A DNA stretch of 60,742 nucleotides from Coriobacteriia bacterium (GTDB lineage Bacteria; Actinomycetota; Coriobacteriia; Anaerosomatales; JAAXUF01): assembly GCA_013334745.1 (NCBI GenBank), contig JAAXWY010000010.1, positions 1 through 60,742 on the forward strand. The letters are read 5' to 3'. The position numbers and the translations under genes are program-made. The notes below the pieces were generated by a model. The model was not told the origin of the DNA. It saw only the letters and a list, made by a program, of their open reading frames with translations, and searched no databases. Position 1 is the stretch's first letter; every line of letters starts with the position of its first letter. Below are positions 18,511 to 37,117 of this stretch, piece after piece.

Positions 18511-19134
18511 TTAGGACAGCACCCCCTCGAGCCACGTAAGGGCCGGCTTGGCGAAGATCAGCGCGGCGTTGTCCACGAGATCGTACGTGTTGGACTCCGA
18601 TGCGAAGATCACGCGGGCCTTGGGCAGGTTGCGGAACGACAGGTAGGTGTTGATGTCGTCGTTCTCGATGACCACGGTGAAGCGGCCCTTGATGTCGAGG
18701 GACTTGATGATCGCCTCGGCCTGCTTGGTGGAGGGCTTCTCGAACGTGAAGCCGTCAATCACGTAGAGCGCCTCGTCGGCGAGCTTGGCGGAGAGCGCCG
18801 AGCGCATCGCGAGCTTCACAACCTTGTTCGGAACCTTGAAGGCGTAGCTGCGCGGATGCGGTCCGAAGACCACGCCGCCGCCCGCCCACTGCGGGGAACG
18901 CGTCGAACCCTGGCGGGCGCGACCGGTGCCCTTCTGGCGCCACGGCTTCTTGCCACCGCCGGAAACCCGGCCGCGGGTGAGAGTGCTGTGCGTGCCTGCT
19001 CGGCGCGACGCCTGCTGGCTGCGCACCACCTGGTGTACTGCGAACGTGTTCGGCTCGATGCCGAAGACGCCGTCGGCGAGATCGGCGGAACCGACCTTCT
19101 TGCCGCTTGCGTCCTTGATTTCGATCTTGGCCAT
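18511..19134 (-). CDS. rplD: 50S ribosomal protein L4
   Basis: Exit-tunnel protein with an extended loop. 207 residues; the basic loop SGGGKKPWRQKGTGRARQGS and the following WAGGGVVFGPHPRSY are diagnostic. In E. coli L4 also represses the S10 operon through its leader; no equivalent leader was recognised here. Confidence 0.97.
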   Translation of the reverse strand: MAKIEIKDASGKKVGSADLADGVFGIEPNTFAVHQVVRSQQASRRAGTHSTLTRGRVSGGGKKPWRQKGTGRARQGSTRSPQWAGGGVVFGPHPRSYAFKVPNKVVKLAMRSALSAKLADEALYVIDGFTFEKPSTKQAEAIIKSLDIKGRFTVVIENDDINTYLSFRNLPKARVIFASESNTYDLVDNAALIFAKPALTWLEGVLS

Positions 19135-19171
19135 CTCAGTAGTCTCCTTGACTGTTCCCGGTGCCGCGCGC

Positions 19172-19792
19172 TTAGGCCATACGAATGGTCAGCAGCGCGC
19201 CCTTGGCGCCGGGGACGGCGCCCTTCACGATGAGCAGATTCTGCTCGGCGTCGATCTTGACGACGTCGAGATTCTTGACCGTGACCGTCTCCGAACCCAT
19301 GTGGCCCGGGAGCTTGAGCCCCTTGAACACGCGGGACGGGGTGGCGCACTGACCGACGGAACCCGGCGCACGGTGGAAGTGCGAACCGTGTCCACCCGGA
19401 CCACCCTTGAAGTTGTAGCGCTTCATGACACCGGCGAAGCCCTTACCCTTGCTCGTGCCGGTGACGTGAACGTGCTTGGCGCCTTCGAGGGCCTCGACCG
19501 TAATGGTCTGGCCGATCTTCAGGTCATCGCCCTCAGCGAGGCGAACCTCGGCGAGATGCTTCTTGGCCTCGACCTTGCCCTTGGCAAAGTGGCCGGCCAT
19601 CGGCTTGTTGACCTTGGACTCCTTGATGTCGCCAAAACCGATCTGCACGGCACGGTAGCCGTCGCGCTTGTCGGTCTTGACCTGTGTGACCACGCACGGG
19701 CCCGCTTCGATCACGGTGACCGGCAGGAGCTTGTCGTCCTCGCTCCATACCTGCGTCATGCCCAGCTTGCGGCCGAGTATCGTCGTAACCAT
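19172..19792 (-). CDS. rplC: 50S ribosomal protein L3
   Basis: 23S assembly initiator reaching the peptidyl-transferase centre. 206 residues; the start is TTILGRKLGMTQVWSEDD and the centre carries KGKGFAGVMKRYNFKGGPGGH given in pieces around residues 115-140. A 121-nt gap separates it from rpsJ. Confidence 0.97.
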   Translation of the reverse strand: MVTTILGRKLGMTQVWSEDDKLLPVTVIEAGPCVVTQVKTDKRDGYRAVQIGFGDIKESKVNKPMAGHFAKGKVEAKKHLAEVRLAEGDDLKIGQTITVEALEGAKHVHVTGTSKGKGFAGVMKRYNFKGGPGGHGSHFHRAPGSVGQCATPSRVFKGLKLPGHMGSETVTVKNLDVVKIDAEQNLLIVKGAVPGAKGALLTIRMA

Positions 19793-19872
19793 CTTCCATC
19801 CTCACCTCAGGCGGTCGTAGGACCCGTCGCCGCACCCCGTGTGCAGCTCCCCAGTGGACCGCGCCTTACCAC

Positions 19873-19899
19873 GTCGGCGCGCATGGCGCGCAGACCGAC
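19873..19899 (-). other. Stem-loop between rpsJ and rplC
   Basis: GTCGG/CCGAC closing an inner CGCG/CGCG stem with a 4-nt bulge, in the 121-nt spacer. Confidence 0.4.
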
Positions 19900-19913
19900 G
19901 ATGTTACCAGAAA

Positions 19914-20222
19914 CTAGAGCTTGATCTCGATATCCACGCCGGCCGGAAGGTCGAGACGCATGAGCGAGTCGACCGTCTTGGGCGTGGGCTCGAGAATGTC
20001 GATGAGGCGCTTGTGCGTCTTCATCTCGAACTGCTCGCGGCTGTCCTTGTTCACGTGCGGCGAGCGGATGACGCAGTAGAGGCTGCGCTCGGTCGGCAGC
20101 GGGATCGGTCCCGACACCTTCGCGCCCGTCTTCTGCGCCGTATCCACGATCAGCTTCGTGGACTGATCCACGATCTCGTGGTCGTAGCCCTTGAGGCGGA
20201 TCCTGATCTTCTGGTTCGCCAA
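19914..20222 (-). CDS. rpsJ: 30S ribosomal protein S10
   Basis: Head protein; with NusB it is also part of antitermination complexes. 102 residues; [21 protein letters not shown] near the start (in adjoining pieces) and [15 protein letters not shown] at the end are diagnostic. It follows fusA directly, with no tuf between them. The spacer shows no clear promoter, so the str and S10 operons may be one transcript. Confidence 0.98.
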   Translation of the reverse strand: MANQKIRIRLKGYDHEIVDQSTKLIVDTAQKTGAKVSGPIPLPTERSLYCVIRSPHVNKDSREQFEMKTHKRLIDILEPTPKTVDSLMRLDLPAGVDIEIKL

Positions 20223-20287
20223 CTCTCTACCCTCCGTCAGATGCGGTGCCCGAGACGAGTCGTCCGGGCCTCCGTACGTCGTCGTTG

Positions 20288-22375
<2,088 letters not shown>

Positions 22376-22420
22376 GTGGCTCTGGACCTCTATCTCGTCT
22401 GCTACAGGTAGGAGCCGCTG

Positions 22421-22891
22421 TTACCAGCGGTAGTGCGAGAACGCACGGTTGGACTCGGCCATCTTGAACAGGTCCTCGCGCTTCTTGACCGAGGAACCCA
22501 GGCCGTTGGAGGCATCCAAGATCTCGTTGGCGAGGCGCTCGGCGGTCGTCTTCTCGCGACGCTTGCGGGAGAAGCCGACGATCCAGCGGATAGCCAGCGT
22601 GGTGGAGCGACGGCTGTTGACCTCGACCGGCACCTGGTAGGTGGCGCCACCGACACGCTTCGGGCGAACCTCGAGGGTCGGGCGGACGTTGTCCATGGCC
22701 TTCTTGAAGGTCGCCAGCGGATCCTGGGCGCTCTTCTCCTCGATGATCTTGAACGCGCCGTAGACGATGTTCTCGGCGGTCGACTTCTTGCCATCCAGCA
22801 GGATCTTGTTGATCAGCTGGGTGACGAGCCTGTTGTTGTAGACGCTGTCCGGGGCGATCTCACGCCTGACAGCAGCTGCGCGCCTGGGCAT
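22421..22891 (-). CDS. rpsG: 30S ribosomal protein S7
   Basis: Head assembly initiator. 156 residues starting [38 protein letters not shown] and the end AFSHYRW are typical. In E. coli S7 represses this operon; the structured spacer upstream could serve a similar role, which is inference. Confidence 0.98.
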   Translation of the reverse strand: MPRRAAAVRREIAPDSVYNNRLVTQLINKILLDGKKSTAENIVYGAFKIIEEKSAQDPLATFKKAMDNVRPTLEVRPKRVGGATYQVPVEVNSRRSTTLAIRWIVGFSRKRREKTTAERLANEILDASNGLGSSVKKREDLFKMAESNRAFSHYRW

Positions 22892-22948
22892 TCCGTTTCT
22901 CCTCTACTGAGTGACACTGAGCGCACCCCACTTGGGGCACCGCCGAAT

Positions 22949-22975
22949 GAGCAGCAGCGCTTGCGCTGTCTGCTC
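22949..22975 (-). other. Strong hairpin between rpsL and rpsG
   Basis: GAGCAG/CTGCTC and CAGCGC/GCGCTG stacked with a single bulged T. A smaller CCCC/GGGG hairpin lies nearby at 22926-22937. They fill the 95-nt spacer. Confidence 0.6.
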
Positions 22976-22986
22976 GATTCAGGTGA

Positions 22987-23358
22987 TTACTTAGGCTTCT
23001 TTGCGCCGTAGCGCGAACGCGCCTGGGCGCGGTTGTTCACGGGAGCGCAGTCGAGTGCCGCTCGGATGATCTTGTAGCGCACACCCGGGAGGTCCTTAAC
23101 ACGGCCGCCACGCACGAGCACGATCGAGTGCTCCTGCAGGTTGTGGCCGATGCCGGGGATGTATGCCGTGACCTCCATCTGGTTGGTCAGGCGCACACGG
23201 GCGACCTTTCGAAGCGCCGAGTTCGGCTTCTTGGGGGTGGTGGTGTACACGCGAGTGCACACGCCCCGCTTCTGCGGGTTACCCTTCAGCGCCGGGGTCT
23301 TGCTCTTCTCGGCTGCCTGCTTGCGGCCCTTGCGGACCAGCTGGTTGATCGTAGGCAA
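22987..23358 (-). CDS. rpsL: 30S ribosomal protein S12
   Basis: Decoding-centre protein. I chose the TTG at 23358 (reads [10 protein letters not shown] after the start), with AAGGAG 7 nt upstream, giving 123 residues; the in-frame extension upstream is not homologous. Lys43 in [12 protein letters not shown] and the [12 protein letters not shown] loop are intact, the pattern expected for streptomycin sensitivity. First gene of the str operon, with its own promoter. Confidence 0.97.
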   Translation of the reverse strand: MPTINQLVRKGRKQAAEKSKTPALKGNPQKRGVCTRVYTTTPKKPNSALRKVARVRLTNQMEVTAYIPGIGHNLQEHSIVLVRGGRVKDLPGVRYKIIRAALDCAPVNNRAQARSRYGAKKPK

Positions 23359-23440
23359 CGCTGCTCTCCTTCGTTCGTCTGATGCGTTAGCACGGGGCAC
23401 GCACGCATGCGGACCTCCGCGCATGAAGTCACAAGGTGGA

Positions 23441-23469
23441 ACTCTACCAACGTCGGTGGTGCGTGTCAA
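23441..23469 (-). promoter_or_regulatory. Promoter of the str operon (rpsL)
   Basis: Perfect -35 TTGACA (23469-23464), a 17-nt spacer and -10 TAGAGT (23446-23441), about 80 nt upstream of the rpsL start and just after the rpoC terminator. Confidence 0.75.
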
Positions 23470-23539
23470 ACGCAACGCCTCCGGGCGTATCCATACCTTG
23501 CCGTCCACTCGGGCCGCAACGTTCACAACCCGTCACACA

Positions 23540-23577
23540 CAGACGCCCCCACTCGCAGCAGCAAGTGGGGGCGTCTG
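23540..23577 (-). terminator. Terminator after rpoBC
   Basis: Perfect 14-bp stem CAGACGCCCCCACT/AGTGGGGGCGTCTG with a 10-nt loop, 10 nt after the rpoC stop. The bases that follow on the minus strand are TGTGTGTG rather than a pure U-run. Confidence 0.8.
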
Positions 23578-23587
23578 GTAACGATAC

Positions 23588-27835
<4,248 letters not shown>

Positions 27836-27838
27836 CGG

Positions 27839-31363
<3,525 letters not shown>

Positions 31364-31398
31364 CAGGCGATTCCTCCTTCAAAGGGTTGAAGCTGCCG

Positions 31399-31428
31399 AC
31401 AATAGTCGCAAATGAATAGGATAGTCAA
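31399..31428 (-). promoter_or_regulatory. Candidate rpoB promoter P2
   Basis: -35 TTGACT (31428-31423), 18-nt spacer, -10 TATTGT (31404-31399). Its -35 overlaps the -10 of P1 by one base. Confidence 0.5.
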
Positions 31429-31446
31429 CGCCCCTAGAGGCGTCAA
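31418..31446 (-). promoter_or_regulatory. Candidate rpoB promoter P1
   Basis: -35 TTGACG (31446-31441), 17-nt spacer, -10 TATCCT (31423-31418), downstream of the rplL hairpins and about 55 nt upstream of the rpoB start. Confidence 0.55.
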
Positions 31447-31478
31447 CACATTTCTGTCGGCTTTGCAAGAGGGTGCGA

Positions 31479-31506
31479 AAGGCCGGGACCCCTCAGTCCC
31501 GGCCTT
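31479..31506 (-). terminator. Terminator or attenuator between rplL and rpoB
   Basis: 11-bp stem AAGGCCGGGAC-type (31479-31489 pairs with 31496-31506), 6-nt loop, followed on the minus strand by TTTCGC. A partial terminator here is common in rplL-rpoB spacers. Confidence 0.65.
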
Positions 31507-31514
31507 CCTGCGTT

Positions 31515-31549
31515 CCGGACCCGCCGGCGAAAAGGGCCGACGGGTCCGG
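31515..31549 (-). other. Hairpin directly after rplL
   Basis: CCGGACCCG/CGGGTCCGG (9 bp) enclosing a smaller CGGC/GCCG stem. First of two tandem stem-loops in the 209-nt rplL-rpoB spacer. Confidence 0.55.
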
Positions 31550-31572
31550 GTTCAATCGGTTACGCGGGAAAG

Positions 31573-31953
31573 CTACTTGACGGAGACGGCAGCGCCGGCA
31601 TCCTCGAGCTTACCCTTGGCCTCGTCGGCCTTGTCCTTCGCAGCGCCCTCAAGGACAGGCTTCGGGGCGCCCTCGACGAGGTCCTTGGCCTCCTTGAGAC
31701 CGAGACCGGTGAGCTCACGGACGACCTTGATGACGGCGATCTTGTTGTCACCGAAACCATCGAGGATGACGTCGAACGCGGTCTTCTCCTCGGCGGCCTC
31801 AGCCTCGACGGCACCGCCGGCAGCAGCCACGGCCACGGGGGCAGCGGCGGAGACGCCGAAGGTCTCCTCCATCATCTTGACGAGCTCAGACAGCTCAAGG
31901 GCGGGCTTGACCTTGATAGCCTCAAGGATCTCTTCGTTGGTAAGTGCAGCCAT
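31573..31953 (-). CDS. rplL: 50S ribosomal protein L7/L12
   Basis: Stalk protein that recruits translational GTPases. 126 residues: N-terminal dimerisation helix region ([20 protein letters not shown]), an Ala-rich hinge (about residues 38-52), and the C-terminal domain with [21 protein letters not shown]. It lies 79 nt after rplJ. Confidence 0.98.
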   Translation of the reverse strand: MAALTNEEILEAIKVKPALELSELVKMMEETFGVSAAAPVAVAAAGGAVEAEAAEEKTAFDVILDGFGDNKIAVIKVVRELTGLGLKEAKDLVEGAPKPVLEGAAKDKADEAKGKLEDAGAAVSVK

Positions 31954-32032
31954 TTCTCGGTTCTCCTTCTGTTTCGTTTCGCGTCACCGGGTTCGTCCCG
32001 AGACGCCACTACTTCGTACCTGACGGGTGGTG

Positions 32033-32554
32033 TTACGCGGCGTTCTTCTGGTCCGCGACCGCAGCAACGGTGCGGGCGAACGCCTCGACCGGCCCGTTGA
32101 GTACGCGAGCGAAGCCGGTGAGCGGATTGAGCATGGTGCCGAGCAGCTTGGCGATGAGCTCCTCGCGTGACGGCAGCATAGCGATGGCATTGATGCCGCT
32201 GGCGTCGACGACCTGGTTCTCTACCAGACCACCCTTGAGCTCCAAGGCCTTGTGGGCCTTGGCGAACGCGGTGAGAGCCTTGGCCGGAGCCACAGGATCC
32301 TCGCCGGTGAAGATGATGGCGGTCGGACCCTCGAGATACGCATCAAGGTTCGGCAGCGCCATTTCACGGATTGCGATCTCGGTCAGCGAGTTCTTGTAGA
32401 CCTTGAGCTCACTTCCGGCAGCACGAAGCTGATTGCGCAGCTCCTGCATCTCCTTGACGGTCAGCCCTCGGTAGTCGGCGAGCAGCAAGGCGCCGGCATC
32501 GTTGAGCCGTTCCTTGATCTCGACTACGAGAGTTTCCTTCTCAGTTGTTGGCAT
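32033..32554 (-). CDS. rplJ: 50S ribosomal protein L10
   Basis: Stalk base that binds L7/L12 dimers. I chose the ATG at 32554 (MPTTEKETLVVEIKERL) with GGAGGG upstream, giving 173 residues; the upstream in-frame extension lies in the leader. The segment LLLADYRGLTVKEMQELR is the family signature. Probably autoregulated through the preceding leader, as in E. coli and Bacillus (inference). Confidence 0.97.
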   Translation of the reverse strand: MPTTEKETLVVEIKERLNDAGALLLADYRGLTVKEMQELRNQLRAAGSELKVYKNSLTEIAIREMALPNLDAYLEGPTAIIFTGEDPVAPAKALTAFAKAHKALELKGGLVENQVVDASGINAIAMLPSREELIAKLLGTMLNPLTGFARVLNGPVEAFARTVAAVADQKNAA

Positions 32555-32642
32555 GCACTTCCCTCCTTTCCGTATGCGCACGTCCCGATTGCGACCACTG
32601 AGGCCGCTGCGCGGGCCGTGCGCGACCGGACGATCCCGGAAG

Positions 32643-32690
32643 ACAAAACGGCCCCCGCCGATGAAGCAGCGGAGGCCGCGAGCGTTTTGT
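32643..32690 (-). terminator. Attenuator-like hairpin in the rplJ leader
   Basis: ACAAAACG/CGTTTTGT closes a GC-rich inner stem (GCC/GGC and CCGC/GCGG). On the minus strand the right arm ends in GGGGGCCGTTTTGTC, terminator-like. It follows the palindromic hairpin at 32697-32717. Confidence 0.6.
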
Positions 32691-32696
32691 GCTCGT

Positions 32697-32717
32697 GACG
32701 TCACTTGAAGTGACGTC
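32697..32717 (-). other. Palindromic hairpin in the rplJ leader
   Basis: Perfect 9-bp stem GACGTCACT/AGTGACGTC with a 3-nt loop. Confidence 0.55.
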
Positions 32718-32887
32718 GTTGCGACCACCTCGGCAGGCGTGATGCTTTCGCATCGCTTTAGGCCCGGAGCCCGGACACCGGCTGTCTTCGGCAGTGATTC
32801 GTGCGCATGTGATGTTTTCAAATGCAGCGCAGGAGTATCCACGCCCGACGACGAACCGTCAAGCACCCCTGCGTAGGGCGACTGGAA

Positions 32888-33601
32888 CTACTCGCTATCC
32901 TCGAGCAGACCGCGGGTCTTGGACGGATCGACCTTGACCCCGGGGCCCATCGTGGTGGCGATGGTGATGGACTTGATGTACTTGCCCTTAGCGCTGGAAG
33001 GCTTGGCGCGAAGGATTTCGTCGAGCACAGTGCCGTAGTTCTCGACGAGCTTGGCGGTCTCGAACGAGGCCTTGCCGATACCCACGTGGCAGATACCGAA
33101 CTTGTCGGCGCGATACTCGACCTTACCGGCCTTGAGCTCGCCGACGACCTTGCCCACATCCGTGGTGACCGTCCCGAGCTTCGGGTTCGGCATCAGGCCG
33201 CGGGTACCGAGGATCTTACCGAGCTTGCCGACTTTGCTCATCATGTCGGGCGTCGCGATCGTTGCGTCGAAGTCGAGGAACCCACCCTGGATCTTCTCGA
33301 CGAGATCGTCGCTACCAACGACGTCGGCGCCGGCGGCCTCGGCCTCACGCGCCTTGTCACCCTCGGCGAACACAGCGACGCGAACGTCCTTGCCGGTGCC
33401 GTTGGGGAGTGACACCGAGCCGCGAACCTGCTGGTCGGCCTTGCGGGTGTCGATGCCAAGTCGGAAGTGGACCTCGACGGTCTCATCGAACTTGGCGGTC
33501 TTGACCTCCTGCACCAGGCTCATCGCCTGCAGCGGAGTGTAGAGATTGTGCGCGTCGATCTTCTCAGACGCAGCGCGCTGACTCTTGCTCAACTTGGCCA
33601 T
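32888..33601 (-). CDS. rplA: 50S ribosomal protein L1
   Basis: L1-stalk protein that moves E-site tRNA; in many bacteria it represses rplKA translation. 237 residues; [18 protein letters not shown], the central [15 protein letters not shown] and [16 protein letters not shown] are diagnostic. A perfect hairpin lies in the 80-nt spacer after rplK. Confidence 0.98.
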   Translation of the reverse strand: MAKLSKSQRAASEKIDAHNLYTPLQAMSLVQEVKTAKFDETVEVHFRLGIDTRKADQQVRGSVSLPNGTGKDVRVAVFAEGDKAREAEAAGADVVGSDDLVEKIQGGFLDFDATIATPDMMSKVGKLGKILGTRGLMPNPKLGTVTTDVGKVVGELKAGKVEYRADKFGICHVGIGKASFETAKLVENYGTVLDEILRAKPSSAKGKYIKSITIATTMGPGVKVDPSKTRGLLEDSE

Positions 33602-33646
33602 ATCTTCGTTCCTCTCGTGGTAAGCGGGCCGGCCGGCCCTCCCACA

Positions 33647-33670
33647 TCACGCGGCACCATGCCGCGATGA
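33647..33670 (-). other. Hairpin between rplK and rplA
   Basis: CGCGGCA/TGCCGCG with a 3-nt loop, extended by TCA/TGA. A GGGCCGGCCGGCCC palindrome lies just beside it on the rplA side. Confidence 0.5.
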
Positions 33671-33681
33671 CTCCGGTTGTA

Positions 33682-34107
33682 CTACTCGGCGACCGTAACG
33701 CCCATGGAGCGGGCGGTGCCGGCGATGACCTTCATGGCGGCCTCGACGTCATTGGCGTTGAGGTCGGGCATCTTGGTCTCGGCGATCGAGCGGAGCTGAT
33801 CTTGCGACAGCTCACCGACCTTGGCACGGTTAGGGGTGCCAGAACCGGACTCGATGCTCAGGGCCTGCTTGATGAGCACCGCCGCCGGCGGGGTCTTGGT
33901 GATGAAGTCGAACGAACGATCCTCGTAGACCGAGATCTCGACCGGGATGATCGTGCCGTTCTTGTCCGCCGTGGCGGCGTTGAACGCCTGGCAGAACTGC
34001 ATGATGTTGACTTGGTGCTGACCGAGCGCAGGACCGACCGGCGGCGCCGGATTGGCCTGGCCGCCCGGGATCTGCAGCTTGATGAAGCCGACAACCTTCT
34101 TGGCCAT
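33682..34107 (-). CDS. rplK: 50S ribosomal protein L11
   Basis: GTPase-centre protein. 141 residues; [35 protein letters not shown] in consecutive pieces at residues 5-40 holds the proline-rich thiostrepton-contact region. The C-terminus ends [12 protein letters not shown]. It follows nusG by 138 nt. Confidence 0.98.
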   Translation of the reverse strand: MAKKVVGFIKLQIPGGQANPAPPVGPALGQHQVNIMQFCQAFNAATADKNGTIIPVEISVYEDRSFDFITKTPPAAVLIKQALSIESGSGTPNRAKVGELSQDQLRSIAETKMPDLNANDVEAAMKVIAGTARSMGVTVAE

Positions 34108-34245
34108 GTCTGTTCGAACCGTCCCTTATCTGTCTGCGGTCACGTGCGAGCCGCATGTTCGGTTTCTATCCCTCACGACACCGTTTCCGAGAAGCTCCGT
34201 TGCGGCTCCACAACCGCCGGCGGATCGGTGCCGGGTGGTTCCTCG

Positions 34246-34776
34246 TTAGAGCTTCGCCACTTGGTCGAAGCCGAGTTCGACCGGCGTTTCGCGGCCGAAG
34301 ATCGAGACCATGACCTTGACCTTGCCGGCATCGGGATTGACCTCGGAGATCGTGCCGTCGAAGTCGGCCAACGGACCCGATGTGACCTTGACGGCCTGTC
34401 CCTCGACCAGATCGGTCGACGTACGCTGCTTCGGTCCGCCCTCGGTGCGCTTCATGATGCGCTGGAACTCATCACGCGACAGCGGTACCGGCTTGCCCTG
34501 CGAACCGACGAAGCCGGTGACGCCGGGGGTGTTGCGCACGACGTACCACGACTCATCGTCGAGTTCCATCTGCACGAGGATGTAGCCCGGGAAGACCTTC
34601 TTCTCGGAGGTGACCCGACGGCCACCTTCCTTGAGGTCGGTCACGGTCTCGGTGGGAATCTCAACCTTGAAGATCTTCTCGTCCATGCCCATCGACTGGA
34701 TGCGGTGGAGCAGGTTGGTCTTGACCTTGTTCTCGTACCCCGAGTAGGTATGGATGACGTACCACTTCTTCGCCAT
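34246..34776 (-). CDS. nusG: Transcription termination/antitermination factor NusG
   Basis: Binds the beta-prime clamp of elongating RNA polymerase. 176 residues: NGN domain ([41 protein letters not shown]) and C-terminal KOW domain ([18 protein letters not shown]). There is no large insertion, unlike the N-terminal extensions of many mycobacterial NusG proteins. It follows secE by 4 nt. Confidence 0.97.
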   Translation of the reverse strand: MAKKWYVIHTYSGYENKVKTNLLHRIQSMGMDEKIFKVEIPTETVTDLKEGGRRVTSEKKVFPGYILVQMELDDESWYVVRNTPGVTGFVGSQGKPVPLSRDEFQRIMKRTEGGPKQRTSTDLVEGQAVKVTSGPLADFDGTISEVNPDAGKVKVMVSIFGRETPVELGFDQVAKL

Positions 34777-34780
34777 GTGG

Positions 34781-35062
34781 CTAGCCGCCGATCCGGATGG
34801 AGCCGAGCGCGGTGACGACCTGCTGTACGACGAGGTCGACAGCGAGAATGAACACCGAGAAGAAGATGAGCGTCACGATGACGACGACGCTGGAGTTGAT
34901 GACCTCCGAGCGGCTCGGCCACACGACGCGCTTCATCTCGGAGCGCACGTCGCGGAAGTAGTTCCCGATGCGAGCGAAGAAGCCCGGCTTGGGAGCCGCG
35001 GCCGCCTTGCCCGGCTTATTCGTCTTGACTACCTCGTCAGAGGTTGTTGCCTTAGCCATCAT
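34781..35062 (-). CDS. secE: Protein translocase subunit SecE
   Basis: Single-span SecE. 93 residues: a charged, Ala/Lys-rich N-terminus, the amphipathic segment [20 protein letters not shown], and one C-terminal membrane helix ([19 protein letters not shown]). Two adjacent ATG codons could start it. It sits between tRNA-Trp and nusG in the usual order. Confidence 0.95.
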   Translation of the reverse strand: MMAKATTSDEVVKTNKPGKAAAAPKPGFFARIGNYFRDVRSEMKRVVWPSRSEVINSSVVVIVTLIFFSVFILAVDLVVQQVVTALGSIRIGG

Positions 35063-35138
35063 TCACCCGTTCATTCCCGGCGACCGGTAGCGATCGCCCG
35101 CAGTAAACGCCGCAGGGTGTCCCGCGACGAGATCAATC

Positions 35139-35214
35139 TGGCAGGCCAGGAGGGACTCGAACCCCCAACATCCGGTTTTGGAGACCGGCGCTCTACCATT
35201 GGAGCTACTGGCCT
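35139..35214 (-). tRNA. tRNA-Trp (CCA)
   Basis: 76 nt with encoded CCA. Acceptor AGGCCAG/CTGGCCT, D arm GCTC/GAGC, anticodon stem CCGGT/ACCGG-type with loop CTCCAAA (anticodon CCA), T arm GGGGG-TTCGAGT-CCCTC. It lies between rpmG and secE, as in E. coli and Chlamydia. Confidence 0.96.
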
Positions 35215-35242
35215 GCATCATGCGACCCGAAGTGCCCGAAGG

Positions 35243-35392
35243 CTAGCGGGTCTCTTTGTGAAGCGTGTGGGTCTTGCACCACTTGCAGTACTTCTTGTAC
35301 TCAATCCGCTCGGGATTGTTCTGCTTGTTCTTGTTGGTGGTGTAGTTGCGGCGCTTGCACTCGGTGCACGCCAGCGTAACCAGGGTTCGCAT
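35243..35392 (-). CDS. rpmG: 50S ribosomal protein L33
   Basis: 49 residues beginning [19 protein letters not shown] and ending [10 protein letters not shown]. Two CxxC pairs (Cys9-Cys12, Cys36-Cys39) mark the zinc-binding form. It starts the rpmG-tRNA-Trp-secE-nusG run. It has the Bacillus position upstream of secE. Confidence 0.96.
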   Translation of the reverse strand: MRTLVTLACTECKRRNYTTNKNKQNNPERIEYKKYCKWCKTHTLHKETR

Positions 35393-35444
35393 GGATCCTC
35401 CTGTGGACCGCCCCAGCCGTCAGAGCGGCTAGGCGCGGAAGGGT

Positions 35445-35474
35445 ACCTTAGCACCCGATTTTCGGCACTGTCAA
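35445..35474 (-). promoter_or_regulatory. Candidate promoter for rpmG-tRNA-Trp-secE-nusG
   Basis: Perfect -35 TTGACA (35474-35469), 18-nt spacer, -10 TAAGGT (35450-35445), which fits the TAnnnT pattern. It lies between the tuf terminator and rpmG. Confidence 0.6.
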
Positions 35475-35503
35475 ACTCGGCGGAGCAGCTGAAAGGCGGC
35501 GAA

Positions 35504-35532
35504 ACGGGGCCCGGCGACAAGCCGGGCCCCGT
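35504..35532 (-). terminator. Terminator after tuf
   Basis: Perfect 12-bp stem ACGGGGCCCGGC/GCCGGGCCCCGT with loop GACAA, 25 nt past the tuf stop. On the minus strand it is followed by TTTCGCC. Confidence 0.8.
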
Positions 35533-35557
35533 GCATTTCGCCAGCGTTCAGAGGGTG

Positions 35558-36745
35558 CTACTTGATGATCTCGATGACACGACCCGAACCAACGGTGCGG
35601 CCGCCCTCGCGGATAGCGAAGCGGAGGCCGTCCTCCATGGCGATCGGCTGGATGAGCTCGCCGCGGACAACCACGTTGTCGCCCGGCATGACCATCTCGG
35701 TGCCCTCGGGAAGGTGGGCAACGCCCGTCACGTCAGTCGTACGGAAGTAGAACTGCGGACGGTAGCCATCGAAGAACGGCGTGTGACGGCCGCCTTCTTC
35801 CTTGGTCAGGATGTAGACCTGGCCCATGAACTCGGTGTGCGGCGTAACCGAACCCGGCTTGCAGAGAACCTGGCCGCGCTCGATCTCGGTGCGGGCGATA
35901 CCGCGGAGCAGGACGCCCACGTTGTCGCCGGCCTGCGCCTGGTCGAGCAGCTTGCGGAACATCTCGACGCCGGTAACGACGGTCTTCTTGGTCTCGTCGT
36001 GGATACCGACGATCTCAATCTCGTCGCCGACCTTGACCACGCCACGCTCGACACGGCCGGTGGCAACGGTGCCGCGACCGGTGATCGTGAAGACGTCTTC
36101 GATGGCCATCAGGAACGGCTTGTCGATGTCGCGCTCCGGCATCGGGATGTAGGAGTCGACGGCAGCCATGAGATCGTCGATCTTGCCGACCCACGCCTCG
36201 TCGCCCTCGAGCGCCTTGAGAGCCGAACCCTGAACGATCGGGGTGTCGTCGCCCGGGAACTCGTACTCGTTGAGCAGCTCGCGAACTTCCATCTCGACGA
36301 GCTCGATGAGCTCTTCGTCGTCGACCATGTCGCACTTGTTCAGGAAGACCACGATGTAGGGGACGCCGACCTGACGGGCGAGCAGGATGTGCTCGCGGGT
36401 CTGGGCCATGGGGCCGTCGGTGGCGGCGATGACGAGGATCGCGCCGTCCATCTGGGCTGCACCGGTGATCATGTTCTTGACGTAGTCAGCGTGACCCGGG
36501 CAGTCGACGTGAGCGTAGTGACGATTCTCGGTCTCGTACTCGACGTGCGCGATGGCGATGGTAATACCGCGCTCGCGCTCTTCCGGCGCCTTGTCGATCT
36601 GATCGAACGGGGTGAAGTCCGCGAAGCCCTTCTCGGCCTGGCGCTTCGTGATGGCGGCGGTGAGGGTGGTCTTGCCGTGGTCGACGTGACCGATCGTACC
36701 GATATTGACGTGCGGCTTAGTGCGCTCAAACTTCTGCTTCGCCAT
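35558..36745 (-). CDS. tuf: Elongation factor Tu
   Basis: Delivers aminoacyl-tRNA to the ribosome. 395 residues: P-loop GHVDHGKTT near residue 19, switch [22 protein letters not shown] in adjoining pieces near residue 81, guanine-specificity NKCDMVDD near residue 136, then the two beta-barrel domains. It is the only tuf in the window and sits in the tufB-like position between tRNAs and secE; none follows fusA. Confidence 0.98.
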   Translation of the reverse strand: MAKQKFERTKPHVNIGTIGHVDHGKTTLTAAITKRQAEKGFADFTPFDQIDKAPEERERGITIAIAHVEYETENRHYAHVDCPGHADYVKNMITGAAQMDGAILVIAATDGPMAQTREHILLARQVGVPYIVVFLNKCDMVDDEELIELVEMEVRELLNEYEFPGDDTPIVQGSALKALEGDEAWVGKIDDLMAAVDSYIPMPERDIDKPFLMAIEDVFTITGRGTVATGRVERGVVKVGDEIEIVGIHDETKKTVVTGVEMFRKLLDQAQAGDNVGVLLRGIARTEIERGQVLCKPGSVTPHTEFMGQVYILTKEEGGRHTPFFDGYRPQFYFRTTDVTGVAHLPEGTEMVMPGDNVVVRGELIQPIAMEDGLRFAIREGGRTVGSGRVIEIIK

Positions 36746-36811
36746 GAGTCTCCTCCTTCGAAAACCTCTTCGACGCGACCGCCGCAGTCATCTGCGAACA
36801 ATCGTCGTCCC

Positions 36812-36840
36812 ATTCTAGATGCATGCACTCGCGATGTGGA
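36812..36840 (-). promoter_or_regulatory. Candidate tuf promoter
   Basis: -10 TAGAAT (36817-36812), 17-nt spacer, -35 TCCACA (36840-36835), about 65 nt upstream of the tuf start and after tRNA-Met. The -35 is weak (4 of 6). Confidence 0.45.
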
Positions 36841-36889
36841 TTCGTGTGCTTCAACCGTGCAGCGTCACTTGCGCGACGCGTGGCGCCCT

Positions 36890-36966
36890 TGGTAGCGGTG
36901 GCTGGACTCGAACCAGCGACAACTCGGGTATGAACCGAGTGCTCTGACCAGCTGAGCTACACCGCC
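36890..36966 (-). tRNA. tRNA-Met (CAU), elongator-type
   Basis: 77 nt with encoded CCA. Acceptor GGCGGTG pairs with CACCGCT; the anticodon loop is TTCATAC. It lacks the three G-C pairs below the anticodon that mark initiator tRNA. A lysidine-modified Ile2 tRNA has the same DNA anticodon and cannot be ruled out. Confidence 0.9.
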
Positions 36967-37004
36967 ATAACGTTACGCCCTCAAGTGAGAGCGGTGGATT
37001 GTAG

Positions 37005-37080
<76 letters not shown>

Positions 37081-37117
37081 GTTCCATGCGGGTCGAAACG
37101 ACCCGTCTGCGGTTTCG

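Larger units (their letters stand above)
32555..32887 (-). promoter_or_regulatory. rplJL leader region (L10-leader position)
   Basis: A 333-nt gene-free stretch between rplA and rplJ, the place where L10 leaders are found in other bacteria. It holds at least two strong stem-loops (annotated separately). I could not place the L10-binding kink-turn by eye, so autoregulation is inferred from position and structure. Confidence 0.6.

Noticed and set aside
22376-22420. A missing or decayed tuf in the str operon
   Set aside because: The spacers around fusA are too short to hold remnants, and rpsJ follows fusA directly. tuf is intact elsewhere in the window.
34108-34245. An L1-binding autoregulatory site in the rplK leader
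   Set aside because: The 138-nt spacer has a GTGAGGG stretch but I could not build the two-part L1 stem-loop confidently.
34754-36895. A 713-codon plus-strand open frame across secE, tRNA-Trp, rpmG and tuf
   Set aside because: Runs through a tRNA, terminators and well-conserved genes; no family resemblance.
36890-36966. Initiator tRNA for the CAU tRNA
   Set aside because: It lacks the three G-C pairs at the base of the anticodon stem and has a G-T pair at position 1-72 rather than the initiator mismatch.
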